From contig JAFEAB010000096.1 of the NCBI GenBank assembly GCA_018266615.1, forward strand, positions 184,229 to 248,228: a DNA stretch of 64,000 nt, given 5' to 3'. Below the pieces are notes generated by a model. The model was not told where the DNA came from. It ran no database searches and saw only the letters and a list, made by a program, of their open reading frames with translations. Positions within the stretch are counted from its first letter, which is position 1. Every line of letters begins with the position of its first letter. Below, in pieces: positions 36,041-44,036 of this stretch. The position numbers and the translations under genes were made by a program. This stretch comes from Bacteroidota bacterium. GTDB lineage: Bacteria; Bacteroidota; Bacteroidia; Chitinophagales; Chitinophagaceae.

Positions 36041-36048
36041 CAAAAATA
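36041..36048 (-). promoter_or_regulatory. -7 promoter box of the small secreted helical protein
   Basis: TATTTTTG on the minus strand, 14 nt before the ATG at 36026. Confidence 0.55.
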
Positions 36049-36467
36049 AAAGAATTATACGATTCAAATTATGTTGAAAACTGGTTTCTTTTAGATTTAC
36101 AACACATTTAAATGACCCTGAAACTAAGGCTATGCGAGGAAGCCATAACAACATATTAATCAATCCATTATAAATAATCAAAAGGGCCATTCAAGGGGAG
36201 AATCTCGCTTTGAATTGGTTAGCATTGCTGAAAAATTGGGTGAATCCCCATTTGGGTATTTCACAAATGGCGGCTTTAGATTAGCCTGGAGTCGGCATCC
36301 TACCCTGGATTATACAAGGAATAGATTAAAAAATTTTCCTCCATAAAATGCCCAAATCATAAATACAGGGCCCTTTCTTAAGGAAACGCGTCGAAATTTT
36401 GAATATACTTAACAACCCGGATTTGAACCGCTTAAATAATTGAACCCTTTCAAATAGCAGGAAATAA
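36049..36467. other. Intergenic, no gene seen; one weak hairpin
   Basis: Between two divergent genes. AT-rich. No ORF of coding character. An imperfect hairpin at 36240-36264 (GTGAAT/ATTTCAC arms around CCC/GGG) is the only structure noticed. No promoter box for an extra transcript was found. Confidence 0.5.
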
Positions 36468-36475
36468 TATTTTTG
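36468..36475 (+). promoter_or_regulatory. -7 promoter box of the tolC-hlyD pair, possibly leaderless
   Basis: TATTTTTG, 3 nt before the ATG at 36479. A transcript starting a few nt after the box would begin at or just inside the start codon. Confidence 0.5.
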
Positions 36476-36478
36476 CGC

Positions 36479-37918
36479 ATGCGAAAAATTATTGCCGCAA
36501 TCATTTTTATTTGTGCCTGTTTTACCTCCCGGGCTCAGGAAAAATGGAATCTGCGTACAATTATTGATTATGCCATGCAGCATAATATTTCGGTGAAAAT
36601 GAGTGAGGTACAGGAAAAGGTAGCTTCCATTAACCTGAAACAGAGCCGTTTATCACAAATCCCGAATGGGAATATTTCGGGAAACCTCGGTTTTAATAGC
36701 GGGAATAACCAGGATCCCATTACTTTCCAACGGGTTACTCAAACCTATTTATCTTCGGGAGTTCAATTGCAAAGTAGTGCCGAAATCTTTAATTTTTTCA
36801 GTAAGCGCAATCAAATTGCCGCAAACATTTGGGAACATGAAGCAGCCAGGGCTTATGTAACAAAATTGAAAAATGATATTGCCCTTACGGCTGCCAACGG
36901 TTATTTGCAGGTATTGTTGGCCATGGAGCAGGAGAAGATAATGCAGGTTCAGGTTTCTCAAACCGCAGCCCAGCTTACCAATACCCAAAAAATGGTTGAT
37001 GCAGGCACGCTACCCGAACTGAATGCCATTCAACTTGTGGCGCAATTAGCTACGGATAGCGGAAATTATATTTCAGCCAAAGGGAATACCCAAATGGCAA
37101 TTCTTACCCTGAAATCGTACCTGAGCCTGGATGCATCGGCCCCCTTTGAGGTAGATACTCCGCCCGTGGATTTAATTCCAATAGAACCCATCTCGGATCT
37201 GCAGCCAGATTACGTTTATTCCTTAGCGGTAGCTAACCAGCCTCAGCAGAAATATAATGAGATGAAGTTAAAAGCCGCCATTAAATCAAAAGATGCCGCT
37301 CATGGGGCTATGTTTCCTTCCCTTTCCCTTTATGGAAGTTTGGGAAGTAATTTTATCTCGGCAAAGGTTCCGAACTATGTACCCGTAATTGGCGCACCGG
37401 TTGCCACGGGCGCTTTTGTAATGGTGAACGGCAACAGCTATATGGTGCAATCTCCATCGGTAACCTATGTAAAAGATGGCAACAAACCCATCGATCCTTA
37501 CTTTAAACAACTCTCCAATAACTTTAGTCAGGGGGTTGGCTTAAGCCTGAGTATCCCTCTATTTAACGGATATAATTACCGCTCAAATTATGAAAGGGCA
37601 AAGCTAAACATCCAAACTTCCAGGCTACAACAAGACCAGGATAACCAAACCCTGAAACAGAATATTTACCAGGCTTATATTTCGGCCCTTACCGCTTTAG
37701 ATAAATTTAATGCTTCAAAAAAGGCGGTATCGGCTGCAGAACAAACCTATATGTTTGCGCAAAAAAGATACGAAGTGGGTATGTTGGGTACCTTCGACCT
37801 TATCACATCCCAGAACAACCTGTTGCGAGCCAGGCTCGACTATAGCTCCAGCCGGTTCGATTATGTGTTTAAGATGAAAGTGCTGGAATTTTACAAAGGG
37901 CTTGGCCTGAAATTATAA
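36479..37918 (+). CDS. TolC family outer-membrane protein
   Basis: 479 residues from the ATG at 36479, which opens a signal peptide (MRKIIAAIIFICACFTSRAQ). OEP repeats are clear: KWNLRTIIDYAMQHNISVKM, then long helices, and a C-terminal repeat YEVGMLGTFDLITSQNNLLR. A serine/glycine-rich loop (about 275-345) lies between the two repeats. It is the outer-membrane channel of an export system. An HlyD-type adaptor follows 24 bp downstream on the same strand, but no ATPase or permease does. Start: the TTG at 36473 is two codons upstream and overlaps the promoter box, so I used the ATG. Confidence 0.9.
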   Translation: MRKIIAAIIFICACFTSRAQEKWNLRTIIDYAMQHNISVKMSEVQEKVASINLKQSRLSQIPNGNISGNLGFNSGNNQDPITFQRVTQTYLSSGVQLQSSAEIFNFFSKRNQIAANIWEHEAARAYVTKLKNDIALTAANGYLQVLLAMEQEKIMQVQVSQTAAQLTNTQKMVDAGTLPELNAIQLVAQLATDSGNYISAKGNTQMAILTLKSYLSLDASAPFEVDTPPVDLIPIEPISDLQPDYVYSLAVANQPQQKYNEMKLKAAIKSKDAAHGAMFPSLSLYGSLGSNFISAKVPNYVPVIGAPVATGAFVMVNGNSYMVQSPSVTYVKDGNKPIDPYFKQLSNNFSQGVGLSLSIPLFNGYNYRSNYERAKLNIQTSRLQQDQDNQTLKQNIYQAYISALTALDKFNASKKAVSAAEQTYMFAQKRYEVGMLGTFDLITSQNNLLRARLDYSSSRFDYVFKMKVLEFYKGLGLKL

Positions 37919-37942
37919 CTAACGGTTAGAAATAAACGAAAA

Positions 37943-39340
37943 ATGAGTAAAAGTACAAAATGGATCCTGATAAGCGCCGGTGTTTTGGTGGTGGCATTAA
38001 TCGTTTTATCAAAAATGGGTGTATTTGGAAAACAGGAAGGAACAAAAGCTACTGCTGAAAAAGCCGCCAGGCGAACCATCATAGAAGTGGTGAATGCAAG
38101 CGGCAAAGTTTATCCGGAAGTGGAAGTGAAAATTAGTCCGGACATTAGCGGGGAAGTAACTGAATTGACGGTGGCAGAAGGCGATACGGTAAAAAAAGGC
38201 CAGTTGCTGGCCAGGATTTATGCCGACATATACAGCCTTCAACGGAACCAGGCTGCCAGTGGGTTAAAACAAAGTGAATCGCAGGTGGCTACCTCCGAAG
38301 CCCAGTTGGCCAATGCGGCCGCATCCCTGGATGCCTTAAAAGCCACCCTAGACCAGGCGCAGAAAAATTTTGATATGCAGAAAAAACTTTTTTACGATAA
38401 AGTGATTAGCCAAAGCGAATACAATGTGGCAGAAGCCAGCTTAAAAACGGCGAAGGCTAATTACAATGCCGCATTGGAAGGCTTAAAAAGCTCCAGGGCT
38501 AATATTACCGGCGCCCAGGCAAATGCCCAAAGTGCCCTGGCTAACCTCGAAAAAGCAAATAAGGACCTGAGCCGTACCGAAATTACGGCACCCATGGATG
38601 GGGTCGTGAGTCTCTTGAGCATTAAAAAGGGAGAGAAAGTTGCCGGAAACAGTTTTAATGTTGGTACCGAAATGTTGCGAATCGCAGATATGTCGAAGAT
38701 TGAAGTAAGAGTTGATGTAGGCGAAAATGATGTTCCCAAAGTAAGGCTGGGAGATAGCGCCCTGGTTAGCATTGATGCATACCCCGACAGGAAATTCAAA
38801 GGAACAGTTACTCAAATAGCCAGCAGCAACAATGGAGCCGCCACCAATGCATTGGGCTCAACTACTTCAAATGACGTAACGCAGTACAAAGTATTTATCC
38901 GGCTTGTTCCCAGCACCTACACCGATCTGGTGCACAAAGGGTTCTTCCCTTTTAAACCGGGAATGAGCGCCAGCGCCGATATTCAAACCCAAACCCGGGT
39001 AAATGTAATCAGCGTTCCAATAAATGCAGTTACAACCCGCGAAAAAGATGACAGCACTAAGAAAGGAAATTTCAAGAAAGAAAACGAAGAAGACAATAAT
39101 AGCAATACTACTTCACTGGACGACCTGGAAGTGCTGGTATTCGTAAAGCAACCGGATAACCGGGTAAAAAAGAGAATTGTAAAAACAGGAATACAGGACC
39201 TCAATTATATTGAAATCACGAGTGGTTTAAAAGAGGGTGAAGAGGTAATTACCGGGCCGTATGGTTTAGTAAGTAAAACCTTAAAAGATAATGATGAGGT
39301 AAAAATTGTAGACAAAAAGGAATTATTTGAAAAGAATTAA
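37943..39340 (+). CDS. HlyD/MacA-type periplasmic adaptor
   Basis: 465 residues. A single N-terminal membrane anchor (about 7-25, WILISAGVLVVALIVLSKMG). Barrel-sandwich half-motif VEVKISPDISGEVTELTVAE, a long alpha-hairpin (about 90-205, alanine-rich with coiled-coil pattern), the second lipoyl half (ITAPMDGVVSLLSIKKGEKV) and a beta-barrel. A charged low-complexity insert (about 372-395, K/E/D/N-rich) interrupts the C-terminal region. It resembles MacA adaptors of ABC exporters. In Bacteroidota a MacB-type ATPase/permease usually follows; here a terminator follows instead, so the pump must be elsewhere or shared. Confidence 0.88.
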   Translation: MSKSTKWILISAGVLVVALIVLSKMGVFGKQEGTKATAEKAARRTIIEVVNASGKVYPEVEVKISPDISGEVTELTVAEGDTVKKGQLLARIYADIYSLQRNQAASGLKQSESQVATSEAQLANAAASLDALKATLDQAQKNFDMQKKLFYDKVISQSEYNVAEASLKTAKANYNAALEGLKSSRANITGAQANAQSALANLEKANKDLSRTEITAPMDGVVSLLSIKKGEKVAGNSFNVGTEMLRIADMSKIEVRVDVGENDVPKVRLGDSALVSIDAYPDRKFKGTVTQIASSNNGAATNALGSTTSNDVTQYKVFIRLVPSTYTDLVHKGFFPFKPGMSASADIQTQTRVNVISVPINAVTTREKDDSTKKGNFKKENEEDNNSNTTSLDDLEVLVFVKQPDNRVKKRIVKTGIQDLNYIEITSGLKEGEEVITGPYGLVSKTLKDNDEVKIVDKKELFEKN

Positions 39341-39378
39341 GGGTTGTTTTTTACTGACACCACCTTGATTTATTACAG

Positions 39379-39407
39379 GAGGCTCCATGGAGAGCCTCTT
39401 TTTCTTT
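39379..39407 (+). terminator. Intrinsic terminator after the adaptor gene
   Basis: GAGGCTC pairs perfectly with GAGCCTC (7 bp) around CATGGA, followed by TTTTTCTTT. Located between two convergent genes; only the rightward direction has a T-run. Confidence 0.85.
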
Positions 39408-39408
39408 G

Positions 39409-40122
39409 CTAAAAAAATAGTTTTTCCGCTTCAAGCACCGATTCTGGCCGGCCAACATCTACCACCTTATCTCCACTGTGATCGTATAACTTTATTTTAT
39501 GGTCCCTGGCGAGATCAAGATAGGATTCAATTATCGAAAACTTCCCTTTTTGTTTTACCAATTTAAAAAAGCCGGGCTCAAAAGCTGCGACACAACTATA
39601 CGCCCATTCTGCATACCGGCCGGCCGGTAGGGAAATTCGTTCTTCCCCGGTGGATTTATTCTTCCAGCCGCGTAACCTTCCCTCTTCATCAGAAAGTAAT
39701 ACGCGGGAAGATGGGCGGCGTGTAACCGCCAGCGTTATTAATGCTTCCTGGTTTTTATGAAAATCCAGGAACACATCCAGTTTCAGGTTAGTAAGAAAAT
39801 CTGCATTGAGGGTCAGAAAAGGCTCATCCTGCAAAAGCAACCTGGCATTCAGCAGCCCACCGCCAGTTTCAAGAAGTTCCTCTTCTTCATGGCTGATTAC
39901 GATATTACTACCCCACCCATCATTATCCTGAATAGCTGCAATTACCTGGGGGGCAAAATGGTGCACATTCACCACCACATCCTGTATCCCGTAAATTTTA
40001 AGGTACTCGATATTCCGCTGCAACAGGGACTTTCCATTCACCGGCGCCAGCGCCTTTGGGTGGGTATCTGTCCAGGGTTTAAACCGGGTACCTAATCCGG
40101 CGGCAAAAATCATGGCTTTCAT
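39409..40122 (-). CDS. Sugar-1-phosphate nucleotidyltransferase (MurU-like)
   Basis: 237 residues. The NTP-transferase start MKAMIFAAGLGTRFKPWTDTHPKALAPVNGKSLLQ holds the nucleotide-binding GxGTR...PKA motif, and LNADFLTNLKLD the metal-binding Asp. The size and style match MurU/AmgU-type enzymes, which transfer UMP to N-acetylmuramate-1-phosphate in cell-wall sugar salvage. Its start overlaps the stop of the AmgK-like kinase gene by 4 bp (ATGA), and AmgK supplies exactly that sugar-1-phosphate in Pseudomonas and related bacteria. The pair is therefore assigned to MurNAc/GlcNAc recycling. The exact sugar is inferred. Confidence 0.8.
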   Translation of the reverse strand: MKAMIFAAGLGTRFKPWTDTHPKALAPVNGKSLLQRNIEYLKIYGIQDVVVNVHHFAPQVIAAIQDNDGWGSNIVISHEEEELLETGGGLLNARLLLQDEPFLTLNADFLTNLKLDVFLDFHKNQEALITLAVTRRPSSRVLLSDEEGRLRGWKNKSTGEERISLPAGRYAEWAYSCVAAFEPGFFKLVKQKGKFSIIESYLDLARDHKIKLYDHSGDKVVDVGRPESVLEAEKLFF

Positions 40123-41561
40123 CGTACCCAGTTTTCTTTGTTTAAATGATGGAGTTGAACCCGAACTTTAAATTTATTCCGAAGGTGGCGGGCCAGCGCT
40201 TCTGCGGCATATACGCTACGGTGTTGCCCCCCGGTGCAACCAAAATTAACCATCAGGGATTCAAAATCCCTTTCCAGGTAGTTTGCCACATTCACATCCA
40301 CCAGCGAATACACTCCATTCATAAAATCCGGCATTTCTGTTCGCTGTTCCAGAAAATCAATTACCGGTTTATCCATTCCCGACAATTTCTTATACTCCTC
40401 TACCCTTCCCGGATTTAATATCCCCCGCATATCAAAAACAAAACCACCTCCATTCGCAGAATTATCGGGAGGGATGCCCTTCTTAAAAGAGAAGCTGTTT
40501 ACCGTAACCGTTAGCGGAGTTTGTGCATTGGCCTGTATCGGCGTGAATTTTTTAATCACCTCTTCCCGAAGGCAAAAACCAAGCACTTTATTAAACTCAC
40601 TGAAGTTTTCCTGGACCGGGTTTTGGTTAAGGAAACTTTTAAGGTTAGATAGCGCAAGGGGTATGCTTGTGAGAAAATGCGCTTTCCGTTCGAACAAACC
40701 TCTAAAGCCATAGGCGCCCAAAACCTGTAATAACCGAATGAGGACGTACCCATTATAATGCCGCCTGAATAAACCGGCATCGATTCCCCCTCCAATTTCG
40801 GAAAACAGGGACTCCATGTAATGAGTTAGCAGCCCTTCTTTCCATTCATCGGGCAGGTTGGCTTTCGCCTGCCAAAGGAGGGAGGCGGCATCATACTGGG
40901 GCGCTCCCATCATCCCTCCCTGGAAATCGATGAACCGGGGCCCGTCTGGCGTAACCATTATATTCCGGCTTTGAAAATCGCGGAACATGAAATAGCGTAA
41001 CCCCTGCTCGGCAAGCAATGTTGCGAAATGTTCAAACTCATCAATCAGTTTTTGTTTGTCGTAGGCTTTGCCAAGGGTATCTAAAAAATAATATTTAAAA
41101 TATAGCAGATCGGCCAAAATTGCCTGCCTGCCAAATTCTCTGTTGGTAAGGCATTGCGAATAGTCGAGACCAGTATGCCCTTGAACCTGTAGCCGGGCAA
41201 GACGGGAGAGGGATTGTTTGTAAAGTTCAAATACATGTGGGCTGAGTCCTTCATTTTCCAGGACATCAAGAAGGGACGTATTACCAAGAAATTCCTGAAA
41301 GTACACCTCATCCCCAATCCAATATAATTCCGGTACAGCCAGGCCTTTTTTAAAAAAATGTTGGCAGAAATAGGCAAAGGTCTGGTTCTCCTTCCTATTC
41401 TCGCCATACGTAGCTACCTGGGTGCCTTTGTTGCTCTGAACTTTAAAATAAAGCCTGTCGCTGCCGGCAGGGGCAAGCTTCTCCATTTGGGCATCTTCCC
41501 CAAAATAAAACAGGTACGCATCGGAAATTTTTTTTCTTATTTCTTCAATTGGCAGCGACAT
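40119..41561 (-). CDS. Fusion of AmgK-like sugar kinase and RapZ C-terminal domain
   Basis: 480 residues in two parts. Residues about 1-330 are an aminoglycoside-phosphotransferase-fold kinase with catalytic FRDFQSRNIMV (Asp195) and metal DFQGG (Asp213), similar to AmgK, the anomeric MurNAc/GlcNAc kinase. Residues about 370-480 match the C-terminal domain of RapZ: GGFVFDMRGILNPGR, SGMDKPVIDFLE, and NFGCTGGQHRSVYAAEALAR (GCTGGQHRS at 441-449). The RapZ C-terminal domain binds glucosamine-6-phosphate and, in enterobacteria, RNA and GlmZ/RNase E partners. The N-terminal P-loop kinase domain of RapZ is absent. Together with the overlapping MurU-like gene this suggests sugar recycling coupled to amino-sugar sensing. 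A TAATTTTA box ends 4 nt before the ATG. Confidence 0.85.
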   Translation of the reverse strand: MSLPIEEIRKKISDAYLFYFGEDAQMEKLAPAGSDRLYFKVQSNKGTQVATYGENRKENQTFAYFCQHFFKKGLAVPELYWIGDEVYFQEFLGNTSLLDVLENEGLSPHVFELYKQSLSRLARLQVQGHTGLDYSQCLTNREFGRQAILADLLYFKYYFLDTLGKAYDKQKLIDEFEHFATLLAEQGLRYFMFRDFQSRNIMVTPDGPRFIDFQGGMMGAPQYDAASLLWQAKANLPDEWKEGLLTHYMESLFSEIGGGIDAGLFRRHYNGYVLIRLLQVLGAYGFRGLFERKAHFLTSIPLALSNLKSFLNQNPVQENFSEFNKVLGFCLREEVIKKFTPIQANAQTPLTVTVNSFSFKKGIPPDNSANGGGFVFDMRGILNPGRVEEYKKLSGMDKPVIDFLEQRTEMPDFMNGVYSLVDVNVANYLERDFESLMVNFGCTGGQHRSVYAAEALARHLRNKFKVRVQLHHLNKENWVR

Positions 41562-41565
41562 GGGG

Positions 41566-41573
41566 TAAAATTA
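41566..41573 (-). promoter_or_regulatory. Probable -7 box of the AmgK-RapZ operon
   Basis: TAATTTTA on the minus strand, one base off TAnnTTTG, 4 nt before the ATG at 41561; another candidate for a leaderless or near-leaderless mRNA. Confidence 0.4.
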
Positions 41574-41608
41574 ACTAAATAAAAAGGGATCCTAACTTTA
41601 GCGAAAGC

Positions 41609-41616
41609 TAACTTTG
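41609..41616 (+). promoter_or_regulatory. -7 promoter box of the META-domain lipoprotein gene
   Basis: TAACTTTG, exact TAnnTTTG, 21 nt before the ATG at 41638. A second copy, TAACTTTA, lies 16 bp upstream (41593-41600). Confidence 0.5.
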
Positions 41617-41637
41617 CCTTATTCAAAATAAAAATAC

Positions 41638-42054
41638 ATGAGATTCATTCCGGCCCTTGCAATTATCCTTTTTTGGGGATGTAATTCATCTAAACAGACC
41701 ATGCAAAACAACGAAACCCTGCTAACTTCCAATACCTGGATTCTAAAAACCATTTACCAGGGAAATGATTCCATTCCGGTTTCCAAACCCATTGCCTTCA
41801 TTCATTTCGATCCGGAAAAGAATAGTGCCGGAGGAAAAGGAGGTTGCAATTCGTATGGCGCTCAATTTAAACTTTCCCAAAACAATATCAGTTTCTCCAA
41901 TTCCTTTTCCACCAAAATGTTTTGTCAGGAATACCAGCATATTGAGGACAGATATTTTGAAGCGCTGGCCAAAGTGAACCGGTATATTATCAGCGAAAAC
42001 GGACTGGTATTTTATGAGGGAAACCTGCCCTTACTTGCCTATACAAAAAAATAA
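41638..42054 (+). CDS. META domain lipoprotein
   Basis: 138 residues. A lipobox ends LFWGCNSS (Cys15). The META/HslJ-like beta-rich domain (about 30-138) shows WILKTIYQGNDSIPV, AGGKGGCNSYGAQFKL and STKMFCQEYQHIEDRYFEAL, the usual order of the family. META proteins are periplasmic or outer-membrane lipoproteins, sometimes linked to heat or novobiocin resistance; function not established. It stands alone, divergent from the AmgK-RapZ operon. Confidence 0.85.
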   Translation: MRFIPALAIILFWGCNSSKQTMQNNETLLTSNTWILKTIYQGNDSIPVSKPIAFIHFDPEKNSAGGKGGCNSYGAQFKLSQNNISFSNSFSTKMFCQEYQHIEDRYFEALAKVNRYIISENGLVFYEGNLPLLAYTKK

Positions 42055-42129
42055 TCTTTTTCATTTGAATGAAGGGAATAACAGGTGAGGAGAAACAGGT
42101 GTTCCGGCCTCTAAAACCGAATAGGGAAT

Positions 42130-43806
42130 TTAATTCTTTGCCTTTTCTTCTTCTTTAGACAGTTGGGAGTTGGTAAACAGGTGTTCGGCCATTTCCTTAT
42201 CGTGGTCATAAATATCATCTCTGAAATTCAACATTCCATTGGGACCTACCCAGGATGTATAGTAAGAAATATACACCGGCACCGGCGTTTTTAGCGTCAC
42301 CCACTTTTCCTTTCCCAGCATCATAGCCTCTTTAATTTTCTGCGGGGTCCATTCGGGGTTATCCCGCAACAGGTAGTTGGCGAGTTCTTCCGGTTCGGAG
42401 AGGCGGATGCACCCATGGCTGAATGCCCTGTTATCCCGTGAGAAGAGGCTTTTTGCAGGCGTATCATGGAAATAAATATTAAAATTATTGGGGAAGAGGA
42501 ATTTCACCCGCCCCAGAGAATTCCATGGGCCAGGCAATTGCCGCACTATCGGCAATCCTCCGGAGTTACCCGTTATTTCCATGTGGTTTCTCGACAAATA
42601 ATTTTTGTTCCGCTTAAGGGCTGGAGCAATTTCATTTCGCACAATACTGCGAGGCACATTCCAATAGGGGCTGAAGACAATATATTTAAGGTTATCGTTG
42701 AAAATAACGGTGCTGGTTCCTTCTTTGCCCACTACTATTTTCATTTGAATCACCTGCTTATTGTTTTCAAACACATGCAGAACAAATTCGGGAATATTAA
42801 CTACAATGCGGTTGGAATCAGATTTTTCAGGCAGCCAGCGCATCCGCTCGAGGTTAATCAGCATTTGTTCAATGCGCGCTTTAATGGGGACATTTAACTT
42901 ACTTACCAGCTCCCTATCAATTACCCCATTATCACGTAGCCCAAACGAGCGCTGCGATTCCTTAACCACAGCCACCAGGCTTGAATCATAACGGTATGAT
43001 GTATCCGAAATATGAAAAATACCCGTAATGGCGAGCCGGGCTTTAACCTGTTTAATTACCGGAGAACTGTCGCCCGGGCTATACTTTTTTTTGGGATCCA
43101 TACGAATGGAATCCCATCCACCCCTATCTGAAATGCTATCATACTGAACCAGCTTTTTCCGTAAGGCCTGGTACATGGGGTTTACCGGTTCCCACATTTC
43201 AATATTATCTCCTTTTCGGGCAATCAGGCTATCCAGCAGAGCCAGGGCATCAATTTTCTTCCGGGGGATAAACCATTGGAGGTCGGCCGGTTCCAGCTTT
43301 CCGGCATAAGCCGTTTGGGCATATACAAAAAACTGGCGGGTAAGGGCAAGGTCGGTTTGCGCCAGGCGTTGTGGACTTATTTTCGAAAGGCTGTCGTCCA
43401 AAATTTCGGACATGGTCGCATTAAGGCTCCGGTTAAAAAGAGAACTATCTTTTGAAATGTGAATATAATTGCTTACCAAATTCCAAAATGTAAGCCCCTG
43501 TTCGTTTAGGGATTTATCATCAAACCAGGCGAACTGATAATTACGGCTATTGTAAAAAGCACGCAGGTTATTGGCGGTAACAGAATCTAACTGCCCGGTT
43601 TTAATAAACGATTCTACCTGGGCACTGTCAAGGAATCGTTTATTGAAAGCGGTGGTAGAATCGATAGTTATATCCCTTTGAGGAAATTGCCTGGCCTGTT
43701 GCTCTTGTTTATGCCGGTTGCAGGATGCCATACCAAACAGGGTAATGACGAATACAACCAAAAATATATGCCGGGCCGGAGTATTGGGTAAACTAAAATC
43801 TTTCAT
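42130..43806 (-). CDS. Murein L,D-transpeptidase (YcbB-like), lipoprotein
   Basis: 558 residues from the ATG at 43806, where a signal with lipobox FGMASC begins; the longer frame adds 27 residues before the signal and is rejected. The catalytic YkuD domain has SRDNRAFSHGCIRLSEPEEL with the active-site Cys466 in HGC. A peptidoglycan-binding-like domain (about 240-310, GLRDNGVIDRELVSKLN) precedes it and an N-terminal helical domain about 40-220 matches the YcbB/LdtD architecture. It makes 3-3 cross-links or anchors proteins in the wall. Periplasmic, lipid-anchored. Stands alone. Confidence 0.9.
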   Translation of the reverse strand: MKDFSLPNTPARHIFLVVFVITLFGMASCNRHKQEQQARQFPQRDITIDSTTAFNKRFLDSAQVESFIKTGQLDSVTANNLRAFYNSRNYQFAWFDDKSLNEQGLTFWNLVSNYIHISKDSSLFNRSLNATMSEILDDSLSKISPQRLAQTDLALTRQFFVYAQTAYAGKLEPADLQWFIPRKKIDALALLDSLIARKGDNIEMWEPVNPMYQALRKKLVQYDSISDRGGWDSIRMDPKKKYSPGDSSPVIKQVKARLAITGIFHISDTSYRYDSSLVAVVKESQRSFGLRDNGVIDRELVSKLNVPIKARIEQMLINLERMRWLPEKSDSNRIVVNIPEFVLHVFENNKQVIQMKIVVGKEGTSTVIFNDNLKYIVFSPYWNVPRSIVRNEIAPALKRNKNYLSRNHMEITGNSGGLPIVRQLPGPWNSLGRVKFLFPNNFNIYFHDTPAKSLFSRDNRAFSHGCIRLSEPEELANYLLRDNPEWTPQKIKEAMMLGKEKWVTLKTPVPVYISYYTSWVGPNGMLNFRDDIYDHDKEMAEHLFTNSQLSKEEEKAKN

Positions 43807-44036
43807 TAGAAAATTTATCCCTGTTTCTAAGGTTAAAAACAGGATTGAAGGCAATAAAATTGAGGTAGCAAGGCTGCTAACCTGCAAATTTATTATACCC
43901 TTTGGAACTAAAAATCATTTTAAGGAAACATTGATAATTTAATCCTCCTTATATACGAAGCAAAATCTCCGTACAAATGTATTATCCCCTTAATCCCTTT
44001 TCAATTTTGTAATTTCGAAGAATTGAAATTCCAGGT

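Noticed and set aside
36240..36264. Imperfect hairpin in the long gap before tolC
   Set aside because: Short, bulged stem without a T-run or promoter; not enough to call a feature.
36326..36583. 85-codon minus-strand frame overlapping the tolC start
   Set aside because: Overlaps the signal-peptide region of a solid TolC gene and its promoter; no conserved features.
41593..41616. Tandem CTAACTTT copies and a TTAGC-GAAA-GCTAA hairpin before the META gene
   Set aside because: The boxes explain most of this as promoter sequence; the hairpin is only 5 bp and may be chance.
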